Below are positions 28,052-36,237 of a stretch of 64,000 nt of DNA, one piece after another. This DNA is from Sphingobium sp. KCTC 72723 (GTDB lineage: Bacteria > Pseudomonadota > Alphaproteobacteria > Sphingomonadales > Sphingomonadaceae). The notes beneath the pieces were generated by a model. That model worked only from the letters and a program-made list of their open reading frames with translations, made no database searches and had not been told where the DNA came from. The stretch's first letter is position 1, and the number at the start of each line of letters is the position of its first letter. The translations under genes were made by a program, and so were the position numbers. The stretch lies in contig NZ_CP060388.1 of NCBI RefSeq assembly GCF_014280435.1, positions 3,299,501-3,363,500 on the forward strand, given 5' to 3'.

Positions 28052-28468
28052 ATGGGCATACCCATCTATCCCGTGCATCTGGAAGACCCGTTGTTTCAGG
28101 GCTTTTACGATGGCCTGGACGCAGGCGAACTGCGCATCACTGCCGACGCGGCAACCGGCGAATGGATCTGGTATCCGCCCGAAGTGGTGCCGGGCAAGCC
28201 CGACGCGAAGCTGGAATGGCGATCCGTATCGGGCGAGGGCAAGGCTTACACATTCACGACCGTCGTGCGCAGCCTGCTGCCCGGCGACCACAAAAGCGAA
28301 GTGCCGTTTACGGTGGTGCTGTTCGAGCCGGACGATGCGCCCGGCGTGCGGGTCGCGGGGATATTGGTCGATGACGAAGGCGTCGAACCGGCCTGCGACA
28401 TGCGGCTGCGTTTTCGTGCCGTGGAAGCGGGCGACCATGGCATCCCCGGCTTCGCGCCGGTGCGCTGA
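28052..28468 (+). CDS. DUF35 OB-fold protein, thiolase partner, zinc ribbon lost (138 aa)
   Basis: OB-fold acyl-CoA-associated protein typical of SCP2-thiolase partners: LEWRSVSGEGKAYTFTTV and FTVVLFEPDDAPGVRVAG match the family. The N-terminal rubredoxin-like zinc ribbon normally has four cysteines; here that region (GEWIWYPPEVVPGKPDAK) has none, so zinc binding is not expected. It lies three bases after the thiolase stop, and the two very likely form a complex. A chaperone or acyl-CoA channelling role is known for relatives; the present one is inferred. Confidence 0.85.
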   Translation: MGIPIYPVHLEDPLFQGFYDGLDAGELRITADAATGEWIWYPPEVVPGKPDAKLEWRSVSGEGKAYTFTTVVRSLLPGDHKSEVPFTVVLFEPDDAPGVRVAGILVDDEGVEPACDMRLRFRAVEAGDHGIPGFAPVR

Positions 28469-28471
28469 GCG

Positions 28472-29491
28472 ATGTTCGACCGACGATCGGTAGTGCTGGG
28501 CGGGATGGCGCTGGCCGGGTGCGCAGGGCAAAGGGTGCTGGCGTCGCCTGCGCCGCTGACGGTCGCGGATTTCACGATGGTCCTGTCGGGCATTGACCAT
28601 GCGGAGGGGGCCGCGACCAGCCCGGACGGGCGACTGTTCCTGTCCAATGGCGGTGGCGCGATTGGTATATTGGAGCCGGATGGCCTGTTGCGACAGGTCG
28701 GCAGGCCGCTGATGCCCACCGGGGTTGCAGTGGACCGGGAAGGCCGGGTCATCATCGCCAATATGGGGCTGCTCAATGGCGGGCCGGGGTCGCTCCAGCG
28801 TGTCGATGTGAAGACGGGCGCGGTCGAAACGCTGGTCGACAATATCGAAGGGCGCGCCCTGGTCGCGTCGAACGGGCCGGTCGCAGCGCGCGACGGAACG
28901 CTTTATTGCACACACAGCACATGGGGTCCGGTTGCCAATATCGGCACGACGACGCCGGCGGGCTTCATCTACAAGGTAACGCCCGATGGCATGGCGTCCA
29001 TCGTCGCGCGCGATTTGCGCGGGGCAAACGGCCTGTGCCTGTCGCCCGACGAGCGCTATCTTTATTGCGCACTGACGGCGGAGGGGCGCGTGCGGCGCTG
29101 GCGGCGGCAGGTGGACGGGACGCTGAGCGATCCGCAGGATTATGGCCCGCAACTGGGCGTGGTGACACCCGATCAGGGGTTCAGGGCGATCCTGGCCTTG
29201 CCTGCCAACGAGCGCGCCGCATTGGGCTATTGCGATGGTATTGCGTTCGACCGGGCGGGCAATTTGTGGGTGACTCTGCCTTTTGCAAACCGCATCGTTG
29301 CGATCACGCCGGACGGGCGCAAGGTGGATGTCGTCCATGATCCCGACGGCACGATGATCGACATGCCGACCAACCTCTGCTGGGGCGCGCCGGATCTGCG
29401 CACGCTCTATGTCGTGTCGCGGGCCAAGGGGATGATCGTGCGCGCGCGGACCGCTGTAGCGGGTGCGCCGCTGGCCAACTGGCCGGGCTGA
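28472..29491 (+). CDS. SMP-30/gluconolactonase-family lactonase, exported lipoprotein (339 aa)
   Basis: Six-bladed propeller of the SMP-30/LRE family, with repeated GRLFLSNGGG, TGVAVDREGRVIIANMG, NGLCLSPDERYLYCA and CDGIAFDRAGNLWVT segments. The N-terminus DRRSVVLGGMALAGC combines a twin-arginine-like start with a lipobox, so a periplasmic lipoprotein is predicted. Family members hydrolyse lactones with a divalent metal. As the last gene of the operon with 4-hydroxyacyl-CoA enzymes, it could open gamma-lactones to 4-hydroxy acids before uptake. It converges with the oxidoreductase gene at 29496 with only four bases between. Confidence 0.85.
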   Translation: MFDRRSVVLGGMALAGCAGQRVLASPAPLTVADFTMVLSGIDHAEGAATSPDGRLFLSNGGGAIGILEPDGLLRQVGRPLMPTGVAVDREGRVIIANMGLLNGGPGSLQRVDVKTGAVETLVDNIEGRALVASNGPVAARDGTLYCTHSTWGPVANIGTTTPAGFIYKVTPDGMASIVARDLRGANGLCLSPDERYLYCALTAEGRVRRWRRQVDGTLSDPQDYGPQLGVVTPDQGFRAILALPANERAALGYCDGIAFDRAGNLWVTLPFANRIVAITPDGRKVDVVHDPDGTMIDMPTNLCWGAPDLRTLYVVSRAKGMIVRARTAVAGAPLANWPG

Positions 29492-29495
29492 ACGG

Positions 29496-30470
29496 TCAGC
29501 CCATCTCCACCACCACCTTGCCCATCGCCTTGCCGTCCATGACCCACCGGATTGCGGTGGCCGCGTCCTCCAGCGGGAAGCGATGGCTGATTTCCGGTCG
29601 CAATGCGCCTTGTGCATACCAGTCGTACAACCGCGCGATATTGGCGGCGTTCATTTCCGGCTCCTTTGTCAGGAACGCGCCCCAGAACACGCCAATGATC
29701 GCCGCGCCCTTGACGAGAGGCAGGTTGAGCGGGATCGCGGGAATATCGCCCCCGGCAAAACCAATCACCAGATAGCGCCCGTCCCATGCCATCGCGCGGA
29801 ACGCCGGGTCGGCCAGCGCACCGCCAACCGGATCGAACACCATATCGACGCCGCGCCCGCCAGTCAGCGCTTTCAACGCCGTTTTGAGGTCAGTCGCGGC
29901 ATAGTCGATCAGATCGTCCGCACCATGCGCGCGCGCCAGCGCCAGCTTGTCCTGCGAGGATGCCGCCGCGATCACACGCGCGCCCATCGCCTTGGCCGTT
30001 TCCACCGCTGCCAGCCCCACGCCGCCCGCTGCGCCCAGCACCAGCAATGTCTCGCCCGGTTGAAGCCGTCCGCGCTGCGCAAGCGCATGGATCGCGGTGC
30101 CATAGACCATGGTGAAACCCGACGCGACGTCGAACGGCATGGCGTCGGGAAGGATGAAGCAACGGGACGCCTGCACCACCACGGCATCGGCAAAGGCACC
30201 CCATGTCGTCATCGCCGCGACCCGATCCCCCACGCGCAGGGCCACGCCCTCCCCCACCGCATCGACCACGCCTGCTGCTTCGCTACCCGGCGAAAAGGGC
30301 AGCGGCGGCTTGGTCTGGTAGAGATTCTGGATGATCAGGCTGTCGGGAAAATTGACGCTGGCCGTCTTCACCCGCACCCGCACTTCGCCCGGTCCCGGCT
30401 GCGGGATCGGCATGTCGCGTAGCATCAGCGTTTCAGGCAGGCCATGCGCCTCGCACATCAGCGCGCGCAT
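29496..30470 (-). CDS. Zinc-free MDR quinone oxidoreductase-like enzyme (324 aa)
   Basis: Medium-chain dehydrogenase/reductase of the quinone oxidoreductase group: PFSPGSEAAGVVDAVGEGV, then LVLGAAGGVGLAAVETAKAMGARVIAAASS for NADPH. No structural-zinc cysteines are seen. It probably reduces an enone, quinone or enoyl-CoA double bond. Last gene of a minus-strand operon after a SnoaL-like protein, LLM oxidoreductase and fused CoA-transferase, with only three bases to the previous stop. Confidence 0.88.
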   Translation of the reverse strand: MRALMCEAHGLPETLMLRDMPIPQPGPGEVRVRVKTASVNFPDSLIIQNLYQTKPPLPFSPGSEAAGVVDAVGEGVALRVGDRVAAMTTWGAFADAVVVQASRCFILPDAMPFDVASGFTMVYGTAIHALAQRGRLQPGETLLVLGAAGGVGLAAVETAKAMGARVIAAASSQDKLALARAHGADDLIDYAATDLKTALKALTGGRGVDMVFDPVGGALADPAFRAMAWDGRYLVIGFAGGDIPAIPLNLPLVKGAAIIGVFWGAFLTKEPEMNAANIARLYDWYAQGALRPEISHRFPLEDAATAIRWVMDGKAMGKVVVEMG

Positions 30471-30473
30471 GGA

Positions 30474-31115
30474 TCACACACCCATATACTGCTGGCGCAT
30501 CCGGTAATAATCGTCGCTGGGGAATTTCTCGCTATGCTGTCCGGCGGGCCAGTCCGCATAGGGGGTGGCGGCGGGCTGCGGCGGCGACGTATAGTCCGAC
30601 AGGCCACGGCGGCGGATGATCCGCCACTCGCCGTTGCGCCGTTCCAGATCGTCGAGATAGCGGCCCTGAAAGAACACATCCTCCTCGCCGCCGCCTTCCT
30701 TGCGGTCGCGGCGGTGTTGCGCGAAATAATAGCATTCGGAAAAGGCGCGGTCGCCCTGCACCTCCACCGCCACATTGCTGATATGGTGGCAGGCATATTT
30801 GAGCGTCGCGACGATCTTGAACGCGAAGCCGACGAAATCGAGCGACTTCCCCTCAAACTTGCCATGTTTGTGGGTGGATTCGGGCCAGAAGCAGGATTTG
30901 AGCAGCGCTTCGTCGGCGCGGTCGTTGGCGCGGGCATAGGCGTAGAGTAATTCGGTAATGGCTTGCTTCGATTCGATGACGTCCAGCCGTTGCGCCATGT
31001 CCATCGGCTTCTTTCCCTTCGATGCGGCCGAGGCCTGCGACGCCATGGCCATGCCGACCGGCAGCACGAACATGGCGGCCAGCGCAGTGCGGCGATTGCG
31101 ATCGTCCATGCTCAT
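30474..31115 (-). CDS. Exported NTF2/SnoaL-like protein (213 aa)
   Basis: Cone-fold NTF2-like protein; AQRLDVIESKQAITELLYAYARANDRADEALLKSCF is typical of SnoaL-like dehydratase/isomerase relatives. Before it lies a probable signal sequence with RNRR and AMFVLPVGMAMASQASA, so export is likely, possibly by Tat. The start is ATG 31115, overlapping the LLM stop as ATGA. Family members range from aromatic-ring hydroxylase small subunits to polyketide cyclases; the function here is unknown beyond membership of this operon. Confidence 0.8.
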   Translation of the reverse strand: MSMDDRNRRTALAAMFVLPVGMAMASQASAASKGKKPMDMAQRLDVIESKQAITELLYAYARANDRADEALLKSCFWPESTHKHGKFEGKSLDFVGFAFKIVATLKYACHHISNVAVEVQGDRAFSECYYFAQHRRDRKEGGGEEDVFFQGRYLDDLERRNGEWRIIRRRGLSDYTSPPQPAATPYADWPAGQHSEKFPSDDYYRMRQQYMGV

Positions 31116-32119
31116 TGCCCCACCCCTTCCAGCAGACCAGGCTCGGCGCGCAGGCGCGGCAGCACCTCTTTCTCGAACAGGCGCAGGCTGCGCCAGGACA
31201 CTTCCGGGTCCAGCCCGCCCAGTAAGGCGTGGAAGGTCACGGCGGTGCCATGGCCCAACCCTTTGAGATAATCGAAGCACTCGGCGGGGGTCAGCACCTT
31301 GATATTGGGCATCGCCTTCAATCCCTCGATCGTTTCGGCGGGCTGGTAGCGAGTCTGGCCGGTGCCGCGTTCCTTGGCCCATTCGGCATAGGCGTTGGTG
31401 GCATAGGCGACATGGGGGGCGACCAGCGGCCAGTCGCGGTCGGGATCGTCTGTCACATAGAGGAAGCTGGCGGCAGGCTGGCGCAATTCTTCGGGCGCGG
31501 GGAAACCGGCGGCGGCGCGCTCCGCCTTATACAGCGTGAACAGATCGGGATGGCCGGGGAAATATTGATAGCCGCCCTTTGCCGCGCGGATCGCCGACTT
31601 GTCGGTCGATCCGCCCATATAGATTTTGGGGCCACCCGGCGTCGCGGGCGCAGGCGTCACCCGCACGGTGCGGTCGCGAAATTCGAACGGCTCGCCGGTC
31701 CATGCGTTTTTCAGCGTCGCCATCGCTTCATTCTGGATGGCGAGGCGCTTGGTAATGTCTTTCCCGAACATCTCGAACTCATGCGGGCGATACCCCATCC
31801 CGGCGGTCAGCCAGATACGGCCCGGCGCGATATTGTCCAGCACGGCCAGATCCTCGGCCAGCCGCAGCGGATCGTGCATCGTCACGACGAGGGCGGACAG
31901 ATGCGCAACGATATTCTCCGTCGCGCCAAGGATAGAGGCGGCCTGGATCATGGAAGACGGGCAATAGCCCCCCTCCGCGCCATGATGTTCGGCCAGGAAC
32001 ACCTGCGTAAAGCCTAAATTGTCCGCCCATACCGCCTGCTCGATTGCGGTGCGGTAAAGGACGGGGTGCGGCGCGCCGAAATCGGGCCGGTTCATGTCGT
32101 AGCGAAGGTTCAGTTGCAC
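31112..32119 (-). CDS. LLM-class flavin/F420-dependent oxidoreductase (335 aa)
   Basis: Luciferase-like TIM-barrel enzyme: TQVFLAEHHGAEGGYCPSS, LVVTMHDPLRLAEDLAVLDNIAPGR and TAGMGYRPHEFEMFG are standard. The family uses FMNH2 or F420H2. The complete F420 operon at 10.6-16.0 kb makes F420 a real option here, and a flavin reductase gene (34672) makes the FMN route equally possible. The sequence alone does not decide. It lies between the fused CoA-transferase and the SnoaL-like gene, so it probably oxidises or reduces an intermediate of the same pathway. Confidence 0.88.
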   Translation of the reverse strand: MQLNLRYDMNRPDFGAPHPVLYRTAIEQAVWADNLGFTQVFLAEHHGAEGGYCPSSMIQAASILGATENIVAHLSALVVTMHDPLRLAEDLAVLDNIAPGRIWLTAGMGYRPHEFEMFGKDITKRLAIQNEAMATLKNAWTGEPFEFRDRTVRVTPAPATPGGPKIYMGGSTDKSAIRAAKGGYQYFPGHPDLFTLYKAERAAAGFPAPEELRQPAASFLYVTDDPDRDWPLVAPHVAYATNAYAEWAKERGTGQTRYQPAETIEGLKAMPNIKVLTPAECFDYLKGLGHGTAVTFHALLGGLDPEVSWRSLRLFEKEVLPRLRAEPGLLEGVGQ

Positions 32120-32156
32120 CGTAGGAGGCTCCTCTCGATCAGTTTTTATCTCTGGG

Positions 32157-34550
32157 TCAGGCGGCCGAAACCCGCGATGCGATACGACCAGTCACATCGG
32201 CGGCCTGCGCCGCCTTGCCGCTGGCGATCAGCGCGTCGATTGCATCCGGCGCGTAGCCGACTTCAGCCAATATCTGGCTTGTATGTTCGCCCAGGCGCGG
32301 CGCGGATTTCTGCGCATGGCCCGGCGTTGCGCTCAGATGGATGAAGCTGCCGAACTGGCGGACATGGCCATACATGGAATCGTGGTTTTCGATCACCCGG
32401 TTGCTGGCGAGCGCCCAGTCCTGCCACAAGGCTTCGCGCACCCAGCTGGTTTCACGCGCGATTTCGCAGGGAGCGCCTGCCGCATCGAGGGCGGCGAAGG
32501 CGTCGGCGCTGGTCCGTTCGGCAAAGAAGGGGGACAGTGCTTCGATCAAGGCAGCATCCTGCGCCGCCCGGTCACGCGGCGTGGCAAAGCGCGGGTCGGC
32601 GATCAGGCCGGGCTGTCCCACGGCGCGGGCAAGCGCCGCGAAGCGATCATCCTGTCGGCAGGCGATGCAAAGATGGCCGTCCTGCGTGCGATAAAGGCGG
32701 TCGAGCGCGTTATAACCCATTTGCTCCCGATCAAGGCGGAAGCCATAGACGACCTGCTTGTCGGCATCGAGGAAATGTTCGGACGTGGTCCACAGGCTGG
32801 AATGGAGTTGGGGACATTCCATATAGTCCCCCTCCCCCGTGATCGCGCGCCGCTCCAGCCCCATCAATATGCCAGCCGCGCCGAGGAAGCCGTTATTGTA
32901 ATCCTCGTTACCGAACACCGACCGGGTCGGGGGATTGCCCACGCCACCGCCTTCATAAAGCAGGCCGGTCCAGCCAGATACCAAGGGCGCAAAGCTTTTG
33001 AGCAGCGACTTTGGCCCTTTCGAGCCATAGCCGGGCAAATAGACATAGAGCAGGCGCGGGTTGATTTTGGACAGGGCTTCATAGCCTATGCCCAGCTTGT
33101 CGGCCTTGCCGGGGCGCAAATTATGCGTGACGACATCGGCCTGTGCGACGAGCTTCAGCGCCGCTTCCAGCGCCTCCGGGTGCTTGAGGTTCAGCACGAT
33201 GTCGCGCTTGCCGCGTTGCGCCGCGTCGAAACAGTCGGGCAACGGGCGCATCTGGTCGCCGTCGGGCGTCTCCACCTTGATGACGTCCGCGCCCAGATCC
33301 GACAATAGCCGCCCGCCAAAGCCGACCGCGAAGAAGGAGGAGAAATCCACCACCTTGATCCCCGCCAGCGGCCGGTCGAGCGGCTTGCCTTCCGCTGCCA
33401 GCGTTTCCCGGCGGCGCGCGATCAGGTCGGCCAGTGCGCCATTGTCCGCGCCGACCATCGGCGCAGGACGCGGCGGAGCGCAAGGCGTCTTGTCGAACCG
33501 CACGGCAGGCGCGGCCTGGTAGATGGTACCGAAATCCGGGTCGGGCAGCGCGACCCGCTGGCCCACAAATTCGACCTGTTCGTCCAGCAAGACTTGTGCG
33601 GGTTCCAGCACCGGCAGCGCGGCGACATCCGCCGCCTGGAACAGCGCGATCCATTCGGCGCGAGACTTGCCTTTGAACGCTTCGAACACTTCCACGCGGG
33701 CGATATGATATTCGTCGTCGCTCAGCGGCACGGACATTTCGGCCGCGCCCGTCACTCCCTGCACCCGGTCGCCAAAGCCTAGCACGTCCATCGCTGCCTT
33801 GAACCCGCCCTGCCCGCCGGTATGGATTTGCAGGAACAGGCCATCGCCACATTCGAACATGCCAGTGACCAACCGGGTGCGGCCGAAACGGTCGACCGCA
33901 CCGGAATCACCCGCCTTGATGTAGGAAATCCCCTCTTCCTGCCACCAGTTGTTCATGGGCGATTGCGCCAGCATCGCGTCGAGCAATGAGGCTTCGACTC
34001 GCTGACCGCGCCCGATCTGCCGCCGCGCCCGCACGGCGGTCAGCGCGCCGATGACGCCCAAAAACGCCTGCCCATAATGGAGCGCAGGATGGCCCAGATA
34101 GACCGGGCCGGGTCGAAACGGGCTACCCTTGTCGACCATCGTGCCGAGCAGCGCGGCGGCCAGTCCTTCACCACGGGGCCGGTCGGCAAAGGGCGTGTCC
34201 GCGCCATAAGCGGTCAGCGCAACGACGATCAGGTTGGGGAAATCGCGCGCCAGACTGTCGGCGTCCAGTCCCAGCGCAGCGGCCTGCCCATCTTCCAGCG
34301 CGTGCAGGAAAATATCCGCGCCTGCCAGCAAGCCCCGCAGCGATGTGCCATCCGCTGCCACGTCAATTTCGACGCTGCGCTTGGACCTGTCCCAGCTTTT
34401 GCGGGTCAGTTCATGGGCGAAATAGCTGCCGCCTACCGGCTCGACCTTCACAACGTCCGCGCCATGATCGGCCAGCAACATGCCCGCAATCGCGACTGGC
34501 ATTTCGGTGGCCAGTTCGATGACGATCAGATGGTCCAGAGGGCCAGGCAT
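32157..34550 (-). CDS. Fused double CaiB/BaiF CoA-transferase (797 aa)
   Basis: Two class III CoA-transferase domains in one chain. Domain 1 (about 1-370) has ADHGADVVKVEPVGG and VEASLLD with the catalytic Asp191. Domain 2 (about 395-797) has LAGIKVVDFSSFFAVGFGG and ADVIKVETPDGD, but the position of the catalytic Asp is His583 in ECPQLHSSL. So only the first half looks catalytically complete; the second may be structural or bind CoA. Family members of this double form exist in sterol and terpenoid clusters (from memory). First gene of the minus operon that continues with the LLM enzyme. A TTGCACCA site lies 100 bp upstream. Confidence 0.9.
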   Translation of the reverse strand: MPGPLDHLIVIELATEMPVAIAGMLLADHGADVVKVEPVGGSYFAHELTRKSWDRSKRSVEIDVAADGTSLRGLLAGADIFLHALEDGQAAALGLDADSLARDFPNLIVVALTAYGADTPFADRPRGEGLAAALLGTMVDKGSPFRPGPVYLGHPALHYGQAFLGVIGALTAVRARRQIGRGQRVEASLLDAMLAQSPMNNWWQEEGISYIKAGDSGAVDRFGRTRLVTGMFECGDGLFLQIHTGGQGGFKAAMDVLGFGDRVQGVTGAAEMSVPLSDDEYHIARVEVFEAFKGKSRAEWIALFQAADVAALPVLEPAQVLLDEQVEFVGQRVALPDPDFGTIYQAAPAVRFDKTPCAPPRPAPMVGADNGALADLIARRRETLAAEGKPLDRPLAGIKVVDFSSFFAVGFGGRLLSDLGADVIKVETPDGDQMRPLPDCFDAAQRGKRDIVLNLKHPEALEAALKLVAQADVVTHNLRPGKADKLGIGYEALSKINPRLLYVYLPGYGSKGPKSLLKSFAPLVSGWTGLLYEGGGVGNPPTRSVFGNEDYNNGFLGAAGILMGLERRAITGEGDYMECPQLHSSLWTTSEHFLDADKQVVYGFRLDREQMGYNALDRLYRTQDGHLCIACRQDDRFAALARAVGQPGLIADPRFATPRDRAAQDAALIEALSPFFAERTSADAFAALDAAGAPCEIARETSWVREALWQDWALASNRVIENHDSMYGHVRQFGSFIHLSATPGHAQKSAPRLGEHTSQILAEVGYAPDAIDALIASGKAAQAADVTGRIASRVSAA

Positions 34551-34649
34551 CGCTTACTCCTGTGGCGGTCTGCGCCGCACCTTTTGGGGAATGGGGGCTG
34601 TTCGCCCCTTCCCGGTCAAGAGACACCAAAATCATCCATGGCGCAAGTA

Positions 34650-34660
34650 ATATTGCACCA
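34650..34660. promoter_or_regulatory. ATATTGCACCA site upstream of fused CoA-transferase
   Basis: The 11-mer ATATTGCACCA in the 121-bp gap before the minus-strand CoA-transferase operon. The same word occurs twice in the 39.2-39.35 kb promoter gap. Around it, TTGCA and TTCAAATT form an imperfect dyad similar to the perfect one at 36205-36228. A shared regulator is inferred. Confidence 0.45.
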
Positions 34661-34671
34661 TGGGTTCAAAT

Positions 34672-35313
34672 TCATTCAGGCTTGGCGATCCGTTCAGGAT
34701 CGTAACGCGGGCGTTCCAGCTGGAAACTGTCGCTGTTGCGGACATACCAGCCGCTGCCATGGGTGCGGCCGATCAGCTTCATCGCCGGCGTGTCGAAATA
34801 GACCCGTTCGCGGTCGGTGATAAATTCGTCGCGAATATGCGCCATCAGGATTTCGCCGATCACCACAGTCTGGAAACTGCCAATATCCAGCGCGGCCACC
34901 TTGCGACATTCGAAGCTGACCGGGCTGGTCGCGATCAGCGGCGGCGCGACCAGCACCGACGGCGCCGTCTGCACCCCGGCATATTCGATTTCGCTGACAT
35001 CGGCAGGCGCATCGACGCTGCACTGGTTCATCCGTTCGGCGTCATCCTCACACACCAGATTGACGACGAATTCGCTGGTGGCAATGATATTGGCGGCAGT
35101 GTTTTTCAGGCCGCGCGTGGCTGGATCTTTAAGCAGGCCCAGCGTGACCAACGGCGGTTCTGTGCCGACGCAGTTGAAGAAGCTGTAGGGCGCGGCATTG
35201 ACCACACCGGCTTCCGACCGGGTAGTGATCCACGCGATCGGGCGCGGGGTGATGGTGGAATTGACGATCTTATATCGGATCGCCATCGGCAGGGCGCGCA
35301 TGTCGAATTGCAT
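34672..35313 (-). CDS. Flavin reductase-like split-barrel protein (213 aa)
   Basis: Flavin-reductase-domain protein: ITPRPIAWITTRSEAGVVNAAPYSFFNCVG and TEPPLVTLGLL are the flavin-binding signature, with DSFQLERPRYDP at the C-terminus. It probably binds FMN and uses NAD(P)H, either as the reductase partner of an oxygenase or as a stand-alone reductase. The start is ATG 35313 with AAAGGA upstream, four bases after the crotonase stop; a more upstream start would overlap that gene. It could supply FMNH2 to the LLM enzyme at 31112. Confidence 0.88.
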   Translation of the reverse strand: MQFDMRALPMAIRYKIVNSTITPRPIAWITTRSEAGVVNAAPYSFFNCVGTEPPLVTLGLLKDPATRGLKNTAANIIATSEFVVNLVCEDDAERMNQCSVDAPADVSEIEYAGVQTAPSVLVAPPLIATSPVSFECRKVAALDIGSFQTVVIGEILMAHIRDEFITDRERVYFDTPAMKLIGRTHGSGWYVRNSDSFQLERPRYDPERIAKPE

Positions 35314-35317
35314 CGGA

Positions 35318-36133
35318 CTATCCTTTCGCCTTGGCAGCCGCCCGCGCCGCAGCGCGCGCCTTGAATTTCTCCCGCGCACGCGGCACTTCCGCGCCCGCCT
35401 GGCAGACATGGCAATAGACCAGTTCCAGCGCATGGGCCGCGCTCAGGTCGCTACTCTCCGCCTGCGCCAGCAACCGCTTGGTCAGTTCGACCGCATGGGC
35501 GTTACCGTCGCCGATCGACGCACCCAGCGCCAGCGCCGTGTCCACGGCGCTGCCCGCAGGCACGACCCGGCTGACCAGACCCAGCGCGAGCGCTTCGCCC
35601 GCGTCCAGCGTCCGCCCCGAAAAGATGATGTCCGCCGCGCGCGCCCGGCCCAGTTGCCGGGTGAGAAACCATGCCGCGCCGCCATCAGGCACCAGCCCAA
35701 ATTCAAGAAAAGGCGCGCCGAATTTTGCGTTGTCGGCGGCAAAGATCATGTCGCACGCCATCGCCAGGCTCCAAGACACACCGAACGCGCCGCCTTCGAC
35801 CGCTGCCACGCTGGGGATCGGCAGCGCCATGATGCGGCGGATGATCCGTTGCCCCATTTCCAGCCGTGCGGCGAGCGCCAGCGCGCCTTCGCCGCGCGCG
35901 GGGGGGAGCTTCACATCGCCGCCATTGCTGAAATAATCTTCCGCCCCGCACAGGATCAACATCCGCGCAGGCGTGTCATTTTCCAGCCGGTCGAGTGCGG
36001 CGGAAAATTGCGCCCACATGGTGAAGGAAACGGTATTCTTCGCGCGCGGACGGTTGAGGGTGATGATGGCGATACCATCGTCACGCATGTCCAGCAGCAA
36101 TTCCGGCGCGCCTGCGGCCTCGTCCATGCTCAC
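35318..36133 (-). CDS. Crotonase-superfamily protein without hydratase glutamates (271 aa)
   Basis: Enoyl-CoA hydratase/isomerase-fold protein: oxyanion parts DYFSNGGDVKL and EGGAFGVSWSLAMACDMIFAA are present. The two hydratase glutamates are replaced by Ser (SWSLAMACD) and Phe (FGAPFLEFG), with VPDGGAAWFL following. An isomerase-type reaction using another acid, or hydrolysis, is more likely than hydration. The paralogue at 40863 has the same substitutions. The promoter gap before it holds a strong dyad (36205-36228). First gene of a two-gene operon with the flavin reductase. Confidence 0.87.
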   Translation of the reverse strand: MSMDEAAGAPELLLDMRDDGIAIITLNRPRAKNTVSFTMWAQFSAALDRLENDTPARMLILCGAEDYFSNGGDVKLPPARGEGALALAARLEMGQRIIRRIMALPIPSVAAVEGGAFGVSWSLAMACDMIFAADNAKFGAPFLEFGLVPDGGAAWFLTRQLGRARAADIIFSGRTLDAGEALALGLVSRVVPAGSAVDTALALGASIGDGNAHAVELTKRLLAQAESSDLSAAHALELVYCHVCQAGAEVPRAREKFKARAAARAAAKAKG

Positions 36134-36204
36134 TCCCCTTACCTTGCTTACCCGGCCTCAGCTTTGGCTCGATGATTAGCCAGGCCTGTCGGGGGAAGGC
36201 AAGT

Positions 36205-36228
36205 AAATTTGCATATATGTGCAAATTT
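36205..36228. promoter_or_regulatory. Perfect 9-bp-arm dyad, likely TetR operator
   Basis: AAATTTGCA, six bases, TGCAAATTT: a perfect inverted repeat, AT-rich, 72 bp before the crotonase gene and just after the end of the tetR gene at 36238. It has the TGCA-N6-TGCA core also found at 37024-37037 and 39242-39255. The most likely binder is the TetR protein encoded next to it. Confidence 0.6.
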
Positions 36229-36237
36229 ATGCAGCGA

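Noticed and set aside
26729..29617. A 962-codon open frame antisense to the FadJ end, thiolase, DUF35 and lactonase genes
   Set aside because: It has no recognisable domain, is rich in His, Arg and Gln typical of reversed GC-rich coding DNA, and covers genes with clear motifs on the other strand.
34585..34620. GC-rich imperfect hairpin between the flavin reductase and the fused CoA-transferase
   Set aside because: The stem has a bulge and no T tract follows on the relevant strand, so it was not called as a terminator.
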